Source: Hemerocallis citrina (Eukaryota > Streptophyta > Magnoliopsida > Asparagales > Asphodelaceae). Taken from it: a stretch of 64,000 nucleotides of DNA. Both the position numbers and the translations under genes were made by a program. Position 1 is the stretch's first letter; each line of letters begins with the position of its first letter. The DNA is taken from assembly GCA_017893485.1 (NCBI GenBank), contig CM030360.1, forward strand, positions 6,932,467 to 6,996,466, in the 5' to 3' direction. The notes beneath the pieces are model-generated. The model did not search any database. It saw only the letters and a program-made list of their open reading frames with translations, and was not told the origin of the DNA. Positions 31,106-42,358 of the stretch are shown piece after piece.

Positions 31106-32491
31106 TTGAAGCACGAAGGGAGAGTGTCCAACTTGGTCACATCCCAAATCGTCCTCCTCCACTCCAGCCCCCTTCGCCTCCTCAAAGCCCATTTCAACTC
31201 CGATGACTTAAACTTCATCTCCGGCCAACAATCCGGCCCCACCCTCCGTACCCTGACCCTCTTTAATCCCGACTTTCATCTTCACTCCATTGCTCGCTCT
31301 TTCCCTAATCTAACCCATCTCCAACTCAAAGCAGGCTTCTACTTTGGCTGTGTTTCGCGATACTTTTCTGGGTTAAAAACTCTTCAAACCATACATCTCG
31401 AACATGTCTGCTTTTTTGATCGCGTCGTCTCGGTGTTGTTTTCCTCATGCCCTTTATTGGAGGCTGTTGCTCTGGAAGATATTTATTCACAGGAAAGTCA
31501 GCAGATTGATATCTTTGCTCCAAATCTCCGATCCTTAAAGTTAAAACACGCTGTGCAGGTAAATTATTCTATCACTATTGATGGAGACTTTTCTGGTCTT
31601 AAAAATCTCCGAATACTCCATCTCGAACTCATCACATTTGCTGCACAACTCTCCAAGTTATTTTCTGCGTGTCACTTCTTGGAGGAAGTCAATCTGATAA
31701 ACATTCGTCTACAAGAAACTCAGCACCTTGATATGATCATTGCCCCGAATCTCCGATTGCTTAAGTTAGTGAACGTGGGCAGTTTCTGGGACCCCGAACA
31801 TTTAGTAATCATCACTAGTGATGGTGATGGAGACTTTTTTTCTGGTCTTAAAAATCTCCGAACCCTACTACATCTTAAAAACGTCAACTTTGCTGTCCAA
31901 CTCTCCAAGTTATTTTCTGCGTGTCACTTCTTGGAGGAAGTCAATCTGATAGAAATCGGTCTACAAGAAACTCAGCAGCTTGATATCGTTGCCCCGAATC
32001 TCCGATTGCTTAAGTTAGTGAACGTGGGCGATTGCTGGGACCCCGAACAGTTAGTAATCACTGGTGATGGAGACTTCTCTGGTCTTAAAAATCTCCGATC
32101 CCTGAATCTTCAACACGTCAGCTTCGGTGCCCATGCCCACCTCTCCAAGTTATTTTCTGCTTGCTCCTTGCTGGTGGAAGTTACTCTCTCTCGATTACGT
32201 TTGGGAGACAAAAAGCAATGCCTTGATATTGCTGCTCCTAATCTACGACGGCTTGAATTAGTGGAGATCGACTATGATAATTGTCTTGATGACTTTACAA
32301 TAAGTAGCGCTCCAGTCCTCAAAGTGGTTTTGCTCGATCCTAGGCTTAGTAATTGTTATTGGGTTGGACCTAGAGGAGATTGCAAACTTATGAAGGTCCT
32401 TGCGGGAATGCACAATGTTACGAAGCTCGAGCTGTGGATCAATAAATCTTTTGAGGTTTGTTTAAATTATGTTTTCAATAAGGACAAATAA
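31106..32491 (+). pseudogene. F-box/LRR/FBD family gene, N-terminally truncated
   Basis: A long open frame of leucine-rich repeats without an ATG start and without the F-box. Similarity to the second copy (37108-39308) starts abruptly at 31132 (TTGGTCACATCCCAAATCG). Repeats such as LKTLQTIHLEHVCF and LSKLFSACHFLEEVNLI continue to a conserved donor site (GAG/GTTTG near 32455). A block of about 230-240 bp (FSGLKNLR...LRLLKLVNVG) is present three times in tandem (about 31590, 31835 and 32070). These proteins normally recruit substrates to SCF ubiquitin ligases. Without the F-box this copy could not bind SKP1, though the LRR frame has stayed open. Confidence 0.75.
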
Positions 32492-32744
32492 TTAAGTAAG
32501 TCCTATGAATATGTAAGTCCCATAGAGGCTTATGTATGTCATATGCGTCTAAGTGTTATTACTATTAGTTAGATTCCGATAAAGTTTAATTTGATTATAC
32601 AATAATAGTTTAAAATAGTTTAATATTAGACATAGTTTTCAAATATTCAAGTTGGTGTTTGTGGTTTGCTAGTATTTGGTAACATTTGTTATATAATTAA
32701 ATGGTCTCTAGTTCTTAATTAATGTTTTTTCCTTCTACAAACCG

Positions 32745-33057
32745 AACTTATTACCAAAATGACTCACTTTTTGAAAGCATTTACCAAACTGACCCACTTT
32801 CCTCAAAAATATTTACCAAAATAAGCACGCGGTCTTTGAAAGATCGAGTGTAGTTAAAACTCACGCGGTCTTTCAAAGACCGAGTCTTACACTTCGAAAA
32901 ATTGAAGAGTAAGACTCGGTTTTTGAAAGACCGCGTGAGTTTTAACTACACTCGGTCTTTCAAAGACCGAGTGGGATGGTTTGGAAATTTAAAAAAAAAG
33001 TAGGGTGGTTTGGAAAAAACTTTCAAAAAGTGGGGCAATTTGGGAAAAAATTCCTTA
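32745..33057. mobile_element. Foldback element with nested palindromes
   Basis: Both halves read TTACCAAA...CCACTTT in opposite orientation (left from about 32750, right to about 33050). Its centre is a near-perfect hairpin (32830-32970) with arms of about 67 bases. The arms are themselves built from small palindromes such as GGTCTTTCAAAGACC. It is non-coding. The terminal duplication is not clear. Confidence 0.7.
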
Positions 33058-33109
33058 AATTTACTTGTAGGGACCATCAAATACTTTACACTACAAGTAA
33101 AATATTTTA

Positions 33110-33232
33110 TTTTTTCGATGTTTACCCCTTGTAAATCTATTACTATTTTCCCCTGTTTGTACTATCTTTTAATTATATATATTTGATTGCGTGGCTAGAG
33201 CTTTTGGGCTCTATCTATCCGATTCATCAAAA
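33110..33232 (+). mobile_element. 123-bp LINE tail with 15-bp target duplication
   Basis: AAGTAAAATATTTTA occurs at 33095-33109 and 33233-33247. The insert ends with the L1 tail: hairpin AGAGC/GCTCT (33197-33212), then CTATCCG and an A run. It is an extreme 5' truncation of the family seen full-length at 2084-9549. Confidence 0.85.
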
Positions 33233-33310
33233 AAGTAAAATATTTTAAATACTTACATTTACTTGTAGGGACCATCAAATACCAAAATAAGAAGAAATAA
33301 GAAGAATGTA

Positions 33311-36300
33311 TTTTTTTTTATGAAAACGGATAGAGTCTCTCGACTCCAGCCACACCAAAAAACATATATTAATTCCAAAAGTAAAGTACAGATCTCAGTT
33401 TTACAAGAGGTAAAACCCACAAAAGACGCAATATACAAGCGGAAACAATAAAAAGGACTATACAATGAGAGAACTCCTAGACAATGACAGGAGCGATGTA
33501 GGCTGTTGGCATCGAGGGCATCAGAGAAACCACTCGAGTCAGCAAGCAAGCAGAGCAGGGAAGGCATCACACGACGATCGATCATTGCATGACCACCAGC
33601 AGATGCGGAGGCGACGACTAGCAATAAAGGAAAGGGTCGCGATGCAAATGCGCAGCCCGGAGGAACAGAAGGCATCAGCGATGCCTCAAATCTACCTGAA
33701 ACTCGCTCTGCCTCCCTGCACGGGAGGGCCAACAGAAACCAGAAGCAAAGGAGCCCAGAAACATAAAAAAAAGGTCTAGACCTCTACACTTCATGGCTTA
33801 CTAAACACCTGTAAAAAGACATGAGATGACGAAGCCCAGCACCAATGCCAAGCTGAGCCTAGAGCAACAAACACTTCACACCACACAAAGACCAGAGAGA
33901 TGTACCACTCTCTACCAACGGCCTAAGCTCAGAAAGGCCACCCAACGAGCTCAAGAACAGCAAGCACCAAGAATAAAACGAAGAACCAAAATACAAGACA
34001 ATACAGGTGTAATGCTAACCCGATCAGCCAAGCCAATGAACAATATAAAACAAGGCACATAGCAAACCACAAAATGAAGCATAAACAGAAGTCAGTAGTA
34101 CTATTAAAATAAGTCACCAAGGGACCAGCCACAAACTCCCCAAGCTCAAAAAGCCAAAGGCCAAAATAAAAGACAATCCCCACAGCAGAAAAGAAGAGAG
34201 GGAAGGAAGAAGATAAACATCCAACCGAGCTTAAACCCCGAAGTACAAAAATAAAGGGGATTGCATCATCACAGCAAAAGGCGTCGAAGCCAGGAGCTCC
34301 ACACTAGGGAGATCATATCTGCAGGGGAAACAGAGAGAAGAAAAATAATCAAGTCAGGAAAAAGATATTAGAGCTGGGCACTAAAAATTAATAATGCTGA
34401 GGAAATAAAGCTTGCAGGTTACTGAGACAGCGAACAGAGTCATTTAATTTTTGACAATCCAAAGAAGCTCTGCCTTTGTAAGAAGGGCCTGAGCTCCAGA
34501 GCTTGAACAAAAATGAAAACGCTTCAATGATAGCCATAGGAGAGGAGCAGTGATGTTCAAACAACCGCTGGTTCCTTTCCTTCCAAATAATCCATATGAT
34601 GATATGAATAGACAAGACCCACGCGCTATTGAACAAAGCGTTCGAAGGCTTTAAGGACCAAACGCCAGCTAAAGTGGGGGGAGTAGATCCCGTAACCCAC
34701 GCAAGAGAACAAGTCCTCCACAAGGGGAGGATGGCAGGGCACTGAACGAAAAGATGATTAACATCTTCCAAGTGATAAGCACATAGAGAGCAACGTTGCC
34801 CCCAGGCTAAATTCCTTCTATTAAGAACATCAACGGTGAGTAGTTTACCATGATACGCCAGCCACAAATTAATCTTCACTTTAAGGGGGGCGGCAGATCC
34901 CCAAATAAGGTTCGCAACCGAAGATTGAGCACCCCTAGAGTTAAGAAATTTGTAGAAAGATTTAACAGAAAAGGAGCCAGATTCAGTCCAGCGCCAAGCG
35001 ATACCCTCTCTAGGCTTCCATTCGAAGTTATTGAGGAGAGAGATGAGATCATTGAAAATCTCTTAGAGATGTGGAGGTAAATCAATGACAAAGGGAATGA
35101 ACCAATGACACGTGCCGTCAATGAAAGTGAAGGATTCTGCAACCGTTGCAGAGGGATCGGAAGCCAGCTGAAATAAAGAGGGGTACCGGGAAGAGAGTTT
35201 GATGTTACCGATCCAAAGATCCGTCCAAAATTTCGCTCTAGATCCGTCTGCGCAGGTACGAGAGATACTACAGTGGAAAGCGGCTGATGCCTTCCAGACA
35301 CCTTTCCAGAAGGGGGAGGCAAGGTGATTAACAGTCGCGGGGAATTCCCACCAACATCGAGAACGAGAGCGGTAATCCTTGATACACTGAATCCAAGGTA
35401 AGTTGTCACGATAATGAAGGTTCCACAGCCATTTACCTAGGAGGGCGATGTTATGATCTCTGAGATCCAGAACACCCAGCCCTCCTTCCGATTTGGAAGT
35501 GCAAATCATTTTCCACTGGCAAAGATGGGAACCAGGTTTAAAGGACGAAGATCCTGTCCAGAAGAAGTTGCTTCTGATTTGATCTAACCTTTTGATAACC
35601 CAGGAGGGGAGGTAGAAAAAAGACATAAAATAAAGAGGCATGGCAGATAACACCGAATTAATGAGGATTAATCTACCACCTCGGGAAAGCACTTTTCCTG
35701 ACCACACACTGAGCCTGGCTTCCACTTTGTCAATAAGTGGAAACCAGTCTGATCTATGCAGTTTGACCCATCTTAGGGGAATGCCAAGGTAAGTGATCGG
35801 GAAAGATGCTGAGGGGCAATTAAAAAAGTTGGAGATCTCGGCCTGACGGTTGGGGGACCCTCCCAGCCAAAGGACCGACGATTTTTGGAAATTGATCGAA
35901 AACCCCGACGCAGATTCAAAGCAGTAAAGGAGGAGTTTGAGATTCCGAAGGGAGTGGACATTCAGTTTAATGAAAACGATAGTATCATCTGCATATTGTA
36001 AGTTAAGAACCCCTTCAAAGTGAGGAGAATGACCGAGTCCCTCAATCATTTGCGAGTTCCGAGCATGCCTAAGGAGCCTGCTAAAAACATCAGCAACAAG
36101 GGAAAAAAGAAGGGAGGAGAGGGGGTCTCCTTGACGAAGGCCGCATTTGATTTTGAATTTGTGACCTTCCGAGCCATTGATGAATAATGAGGAGGTACTG
36201 GAATACAAGCTGGATCTAACCCATGAAATCCAATTGGGACCAAACCCACAGTGTGTGAGAATATCAAGAAGAAAATCCCAACTAACATTGTCATATGCTT

Positions 36301-36595
36301 TTTGAAAGTCGAGTTTAAGGAGAATGCCTTCCGTTTGAGATCTATGACAAAAAGAGATGATTTCCTGAGCAGACGCCACGCTATCGAGAATGAAACGATC
36401 CTTGATAAAACCGGATTGAGCCGAGTCGATCAAAGGAGAAATGATCTCACTCAGCCTAGCTGAAAGAACTTTCATAACGATTTTGAAAGTGATATTGATC
36501 AGACTAATGGGCCTGAAGTTAGACAATAAGTGTGCACCCATAATCTTGGGGATAAGCACAATATGTGCATAATTGATGCGATCAAAAGAAAAATT
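33311..36595 (-). mobile_element. 5'-truncated L1-type LINE
   Basis: A 3.3-kb minus-strand insertion. The T run at 33311 is its A tail, followed by the family hairpin (33333-33346). The target duplication AGAAGAATGTA occurs at 33300-33310 and 36596-36606. It begins inside the reverse-transcriptase domain, so ORF1 and the endonuclease are missing. The 3' UTR (about 33330-34380) is non-coding. It is close to, but clearly diverged from, the full-length copy. Confidence 0.92.
34388..36594 (-). pseudogene. LINE ORF2 fragment: reverse transcriptase and zf-RVT, frameshifted
   Basis: From about 36559 the minus strand encodes F-R-P-I-S-L, QSGFIKDRF, LKLDFQKAYD, GLRQGDPLSS, the catalytic YADD (about 36000) and the thumb region, down to 35063. 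There the frame breaks. Coding resumes at 34879-34388 with the zinc-binding CSLCAYHLEDVNHLFVQC block and the WKERNQRLF C-terminus. At least one frameshift and the missing 5' half make it non-functional. Confidence 0.88.
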
Positions 36596-36606
36596 AGAAG
36601 AATGTA

Positions 36607-37107
36607 AAGAGAAGAATGTAAGAATAATTAGAAAAATTAGAAATAAGAAGAATGTAAAGAGAAAGATACAACTTTGCTGCTATGTTTCCTCTGTTTCCTT
36701 TTCCGATGGCTGCTCGCGCTGATGGTGGTTTTGCCGTGTTTACATTCCCCGACCAGCCCGTCTCTTCTGCTTTTTATTTATCTCATTCTGTTGGATAGTC
36801 TCTAGGTTATGCACACCTCCTGTATTTGTTTGTTGTCAGCATTATTGTCGGCTGACGTTTGTTTTACTTCTTGTAAAACCCCTTATCATCGTCTTGTACA
36901 GTTTTTACCGCTTTATTAATATATTTTTTGATCGGGCTGGAGTCGTTTGACTCTATCCGCTTACATCAAAAAAAAACTTTGCTGCTATAAAGGTAACACA
37001 GAAAACCCTAAGTACAGCCCCAACACAATACATACCGTGATCTGAGGCCAAGCCTTTTTTAAATCCTTCCTCGAAAGCCGAAACCCTAATAATCGGTTTA
37101 GTCATTA
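36607..37107. other. Flank of the second F-box copy, with a LINE tail inside
   Basis: Contains the 291-bp LINE tail listed separately and then about 120 bp of likely promoter and 5' UTR for the F-box copy. No TATA element is convincing. Confidence 0.4.
36684..36974 (+). mobile_element. 291-bp LINE tail with 14-bp target duplication
   Basis: AACTTTGCTGCTAT occurs at 36670-36683 and 36975-36988. The insert ends in TTAATATATTTTTTGATC, the hairpin GAGTC/GACTC (36940-36953), CTATCCG and an A run. Its end is nearly identical to that of the full-length LINE, so it is probably a relatively recent insertion, placed just upstream of the F-box copy. Confidence 0.9.
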
Positions 37108-39308
37108 ATGGAATCAAACAAGAAGATGAAGATGGAGATGACGTCCCCTAAAACCCTAACTGACTTACCCGAAACCATCATCCACGAAATCCTCTGTTTG
37201 ATCCCCTTCAAAGAGGCCGTACGCACCTCCGTCCTCTCCCGCTCATGGCGCCGGCGTTGGCGATCCATCCCCGATCTCAATCTCTTCGATATCAATAAAT
37301 TGGTCGCATCCCAAATCGTCCTCCTTCACTCCAGCCCCCTTCGCCTCCTCAAGGCCCATCTCAACTCCGATGCCTTTAACTTCCTCTCCGTCCAATCCGG
37401 ACCCACCATACGTACCCTCCACCTCGTCGATTCCCACTGCCGATTCGACTCCATTGCTCGCTCTTTCCCTAATCTAACCCATCTCCAACTCAAAGCAGGC
37501 GGCTACTCTGCTGTGTTTCGCTAGACTTTTCTGGTTTTAAAACACTTCAAACCATACATCTCGAACACGTCTACTTTTATAGTTTCTTCGTCTCGGTGTT
37601 GTTTTCGTCATGCCCTTTATTGGAGGCTGCTACTCTGACACATATTTATTCATCGGAAAGTCAGCAGCAGCTTGATATCTTTGCTCCAAATCTCCGATCC
37701 TTAAAGTTAAAACACGTTGTGCAGGTAAAATTAGCTATCACATTTGCTGGTCTTAAAAATCTCCGAATACTCCATCTCGAATCCATCACATTTGCTGCCC
37801 ACCTCTCCAAGTTATTTTCTGCATGTCACTTCCTGGAGGAAGTCAATCTGATAAGAATTCGTCTGCAAGAAACTCAGCACCTTGATATGATCATTGCCCC
37901 GAATCTCCGATTGCTTAAGTTAGTGAACGCGGGCTATTTCTGGGACAGCAGCAAATAGTTAGTAATCATCACTGGTGATGGTGATGGAGGCTTTTTTCTG
38001 GTCTTAAAAATCTCCGATCCCTGCATCTTCAACACGTCAGCTTCGGTGCCAATGCCCACCTCTCCAAGTTATTTTCTTCTTGCTCCTTGCTGGTGGAAGT
38101 TACTCTCTCTGGATTACATTTGGGCGACAAAAAGCAATGCCTTGATATTGCTGCTCCTAATCTACGACGGCTTGAATTAGTGAAGATGGACTATGATGAC
38201 TGTCTTGATGACTTTACCATAAGTAGCGCTCCAGTCCTCGAAGTGGTTCTGCTCGATCCTAAGCTTAGTAATTGTTATTGGGTTGGACCTAGAGGAGATT
38301 GCAAACTTATCAAGGCCCTTGCTGGAATGCCTAATGTTAAGAAGCTCGAGCTGAGGATCAATGAATCTATTAAGGTTTGTTTAAATTAAGTTTTCAATAT
38401 TAAGGACATATAAAGCTGTGAACATTTTAATGATTTGATAACTAAAATTGTGTAAATTAACATCAGATCACTTTGGTTATTGTAACTTAACACCAGGCCT
38501 AAAAAATAGACCTTAATTAGTACCACCATGCCAAAACATTATCTTAGTTTATTTTATCTTTTGGTTCCATTTTGGGTTGCTAACCATCAACAGGTCAAGG
38601 TTTTTAAGCCAAATTCAGGTTGAGAACCTAGGCTTAGTTATAAACCCACACTTTTAAGCCACTTCTTCTTAATTTTTAGTTTTATTTTCGCATTGCATTG
38701 CACAAATTTTTATCTTTTTGTTCGAGCTGTTTTTAATTACAATGGTGACTTGATATATTGTTCATTTTGGGTGATTTTAGCATCTATATAAAGTCCATAT
38801 ACCAAGAAGACTCCCAATAAGCTTTGACCATCTGAAAATAATGATCTTGAATGTAAGTATTGAACTTGCCACAGAAGCATTACTCACTCTGTGCCTGCTA
38901 AGAAGCAGTCCTAATCTACAAGAATTCGAGTATCATGTAAGACATGCAGAACTTTCACCAATCCATTTGCGTGAATATATGATTTTTTGCTTCTTTTATG
39001 ACTTCTTTTTTTCTTCTTTTCATAGGCTGGTTATTACGGTTGGGAAGTTGCTGGACTTGGGCCAAATTTTTGGGAAGCACAAGAACATCTAGGTGTATTT
39101 GATAAACTTCAAACAGTAAAAATTACCAGGATATGGTGTGTAAAAGCTGAACTTGAGTTCATGCAGTTTGTTTTAGCCAAAGCACAATCGCTCAAGACGA
39201 TGATTGTTAGTTTCCGTGAATATTCCTCCGTCGCTATTAAGGAGGTAGCTATGCAAAAAATATTGGAGTTTCCGGTGATTTCGAAACAAGGCCAAATCCT
39301 ATTCGCAT
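37108..39308 (+). pseudogene. F-box/LRR/FBD gene with intact F-box but broken LRR frame
   Basis: The ATG at 37108 begins an F-box domain (residues about 18-57: LPETIIHEILCLIPFKEAVR, then SVLSRSWRRRW), followed by LRRs. A stop at 37522-37524 with a nearby frameshift and another stop near 37956 break the frame. LRR coding resumes between them and again at 38087-38374. Two further exons with good splice sites (38781-38936 and 39026-39308) encode RLPISFDHLKIM and an FBD domain (FDKLQTVKIT...ELEFMQFVLAKAQSLKTM). One of the three LRR blocks of the neighbouring copy is missing. The intact protein would be an SCF ubiquitin-ligase adaptor. As read it is a pseudogene, unless exon choice bypasses the lesions. 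Confidence 0.75.
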
Positions 39309-39384
39309 GTAAGTTCCATTGGTGCTCATTAAAGATTTTTTTTTTACTAGGATTGCTGATCTTTTCCAATATTACCACTCAATG

Positions 39385-40112
39385 AGACATACCGTTAGGT
39401 TGACATCCCACTTTAAACTTTTGATCAATTCTTCTGTCAGTTTGTGGCACTTAACTTTTTTATTTTAGGAGATGACTCTTTAACTCTTGAGTGATTAAGA
39501 GACGACGATGATTCCTGATTTCAACAATTAGGATAAAGGCTTTATAATAGTTGTACAAAATGTAGAGTGAATTTTTAACAAAATCTATCTTCTTTATACT
39601 CCAATTTGAAATGTATTGTATGAAGTTTTAATTGGCTTGAGCGATAACCACAATATCTCATGCTACTTCCATTTCTAATATCCATTCTCGAGTTAAAGCA
39701 GTAAATTTACAAAAACAACGAGGGACAAAATTTAGCCTTCGTTTGGGAACTTGTTCGTGTGAATGAAATAGACTTCATTCACTGGCTTATGAAAGTCATA
39801 AGGGCTTTATTATTCTGTTCACAACTTCAATTAGTCTCTACTCGGGTATCGTCTGATATGATGCTTTTTTCCCCTTAGAACTATTTGATTTTCCTTTCTC
39901 CTTTAATGGTCTGGATTGTGTTCCTTTGTTAAGATTTGACAATTCATCTTATTATAGTTTATGAGATGCTTGTTTTTGTAAGTGACGGCACTGGCGTCTT
40001 GCTATAAATAGTTAGCATGGGCTTCCACCATAGTCTTTTCCATGAGAAGTTACCTATGATCATTGATGCATATGAAACTCGATCTTGGTAATTTGACTCT
40101 CATTTCCCCCCA
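39385..40112. other. Intergenic, nothing recognised
   Basis: AT-rich sequence after the FBD exon. No protein-like frame, RNA gene or repeat boundary was recognised. Confidence 0.5.
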
Positions 40113-40608
40113 TTTTTTTAAGATAAAGGTGACCCACTGTCACCGGTTTCATTAATAAAATATTAACAAAATATAACATATGGGTAGCAACATATACAAA
40201 CCCAAATACATCCAAAATCTTACAACATCATGGCTACTGACAATAAAAGCAACATAATCTAAAGAAGATACAAAGCATTTATTCATCCCCAAATCTTGTC
40301 CTCTTCAATCCCTGACTAAACAAATGAAAGCCCGAGGCGTACTCAGCTCCCTCCATCCTCAACCTCTTTCTCGCCCTAGTCTGACCTGCCCATGCATTAA
40401 TAAGAGCAAAAAAATTTTGCTTCATAATAGGGAATCTGCAATTTACATTACGAAAACAAGCATCATTTCTTTCTAGACATAGGATCCACAAAACTGCTAC
40501 TATCGTGATGTCCCAAGCCCCCCTATTTTCCTTCATAATCATTCTCGCTTTCCACGGACCCCGACTATCCCTAGTCTCGGTGGGTGATTCGACAAGTCCA
40601 AACCCCAA
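40113..40608 (-). pseudogene. 5'-truncated LINE end, second LINE subfamily
   Basis: Minus-strand coding (40608-40279) includes ITIVAVLWILCLERNDACFR and AWAGQTRARKRLR, the C-terminal tail of plant LINE polymerases. After a short 3' UTR the tail has the hairpin GGTGAC/GTCACC (40128-40144) and an A run (T run at about 40114). It is related to the fragments at 27091-27397 and 44053-45175. Confidence 0.75.
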
Positions 40609-41464
40609 ACACTACTTTCTAATTTAACCCAGCTTTCGGGCAGATGAAGCGACGTGATAGTACTTTAGTCCTTATTCCTGGGTTGTGTTGATGTAATTTA
40701 CGAAGTAGGAAAGTGTATTTGGGGACTGCCATCGCCACAGCCAGCTAGCTACTAGTGTCGTATACCATATCTAGTTATTTTCTTACCGCAGACTTGTACT
40801 TGGTTAAACCAATCACTCGGAGGGAAACCTATTAATAAAAGAACCTTAAAATACGGGAATTGAACACATGATATTATCTTCCCAACAAATTAGCTGCAAA
40901 ACTGAGCTTCAATATAACAACCATCACCTAATCACGTGTTGTACTCAATTTTTCCATTATACTCTGTAATAATGAGTAATTTTGGGGACACATTCCACCT
41001 TTAAACCTATCTGCATTGCCAAGTCTTCATTATACTCTGTAGAATACATTTTTCTGTTGCGAGTTGCCTGCCATGATTGGGTAACTGTTCTGACATGTAT
41101 TTTATGAGCCACACGAATCATCTTCTCCAATTACTCTCGTTTGTGTCTGGAACTGCGAAATCTCCATGTTTAAGTCCATTGGCCTTTTCAAAGATAATTT
41201 TAGTACATAATGATTCTCCTGCAAAATTGAGATGCTTGAATATATTGGTAATCACCAAGATAGTTGGGTTGCTGCCAACAAGTAGTGACCAACCATTCTT
41301 CATAACATTTGTGTATTACTTTAAGCAATTCAGTTTGTGTATTTCTGTAGCGCGTAAGTTACATTGTAATTGTACACGACTTTTGTGCACTAAGTTAATC
41401 ATATGACTTTGCTTTATGACATTAGATGTTGTTGCGCAAGTCTATCTGTCAACTTTGCATATGG
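40609..41464. other. Intergenic, nothing firmly recognised
   Basis: The sequence is AT-rich. A minus-strand frame at 41303-41118 (KNGWSLLVGSNPTILVITNI...) looks somewhat protein-like but is short and has no known motif that I can name. No repeat boundary was found. Confidence 0.4.
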
Positions 41465-41539
41465 TTAAGATTTCATCATCGAGTGAGACTATATGGTCAC
41501 TGCCATACCACATGGTCTCACTAAATGATGAAATCTCAA
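41465..41539 (+). ncRNA. Short miRNA-like foldback
   Basis: Arms 41465-41497 and 41507-41539 pair at about 28 of 33 positions across a 9-base loop. The stem is non-repetitive (AGATTTCATCAT...AGTGAGAC). Size and mismatch spread resemble a small plant miRNA precursor, but no known mature miRNA is recognised. It could also be a MITE relic. No transcript evidence is available. Confidence 0.3.
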
Positions 41540-41876
41540 ACATATGCAGACTATTATCGATCCTAGTAGGCTATCAAACCTACAACTATAGCTATTTATT
41601 TTTTCTACCAATGAATAAAATGATAAATTCGTTAATATCTCTTGATACAACTGTAACTAAATATTTTGAGGCTCACGGCATTTGTAATTTTGTGATCATA
41701 GCATTGTGGTTCTTCACCGACGCGTTATTAGAAGTTTCTCAAAATCTTTTAGTAGCCCTTGATTAGTTTCGTATAGAGTTATCGAGTATTATGAAAATCA
41801 TATATTATCTTCTGTTGGAGTTTCTTTAGTTGTTCTTCACATGCTTTGTTCTATTGCTTTCTTCATTTTTCCTTGA

Positions 41877-42347
41877 CTAAAATTGAAAAAAACCCCTTAA
41901 ATTATCCCATATATGCAGAAAACCTTACTCACCTTTTTTTATGTAGAAAACCACACTCAACTATGGGTGCGAAAAACCGCACCATGACTCCGTTAGGGTT
42001 CTGTTATTTTTCGGTCACGTGCAATGCACGTGACTTACAAAATGACGAAATTACCCCCTTTATTCAGAACCCATTCTTAGGCTAAAATTGAAAGAAAAAA
42101 AAACTCCTTAAACTATCTCATATATGCATAAAACCTCACTCACCATTTTTTATGCAGAAAACTGCACTCAACTATGGGTGCGAAAAACCACCCATATAAC
42201 AGAACCCTAATGGAGTCATGGTGTGGTTTTCTGAATCAATAGTTTTTCGCACCCATAGTTGAGTGTGGTTTTCTACATAAAAAAAAGGTGAGTGAGGCTT
42301 TATGCATATATGGGATGGTTTAAGGGATTTTTTTTTCAATTTTAGCC
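41877..42347. mobile_element. MULE-like MITE, 471 bp
   Basis: Terminal inverted repeats start (G/C)CTAAAATTGAAAAAAA and extend over about 100 bp (CATATATGCA...CTCACC). An 11-bp duplication TTTTTCCTTGA is found at 41866-41876 and 42348-42358. The left terminal block recurs in direct orientation at about 42079, so the element holds an internal copy of its own end. Termini of this length with a 9-11-bp duplication fit Mutator-like MITEs. It is non-coding. Confidence 0.75.
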
Positions 42348-42358
42348 TTTTTCCTTGA

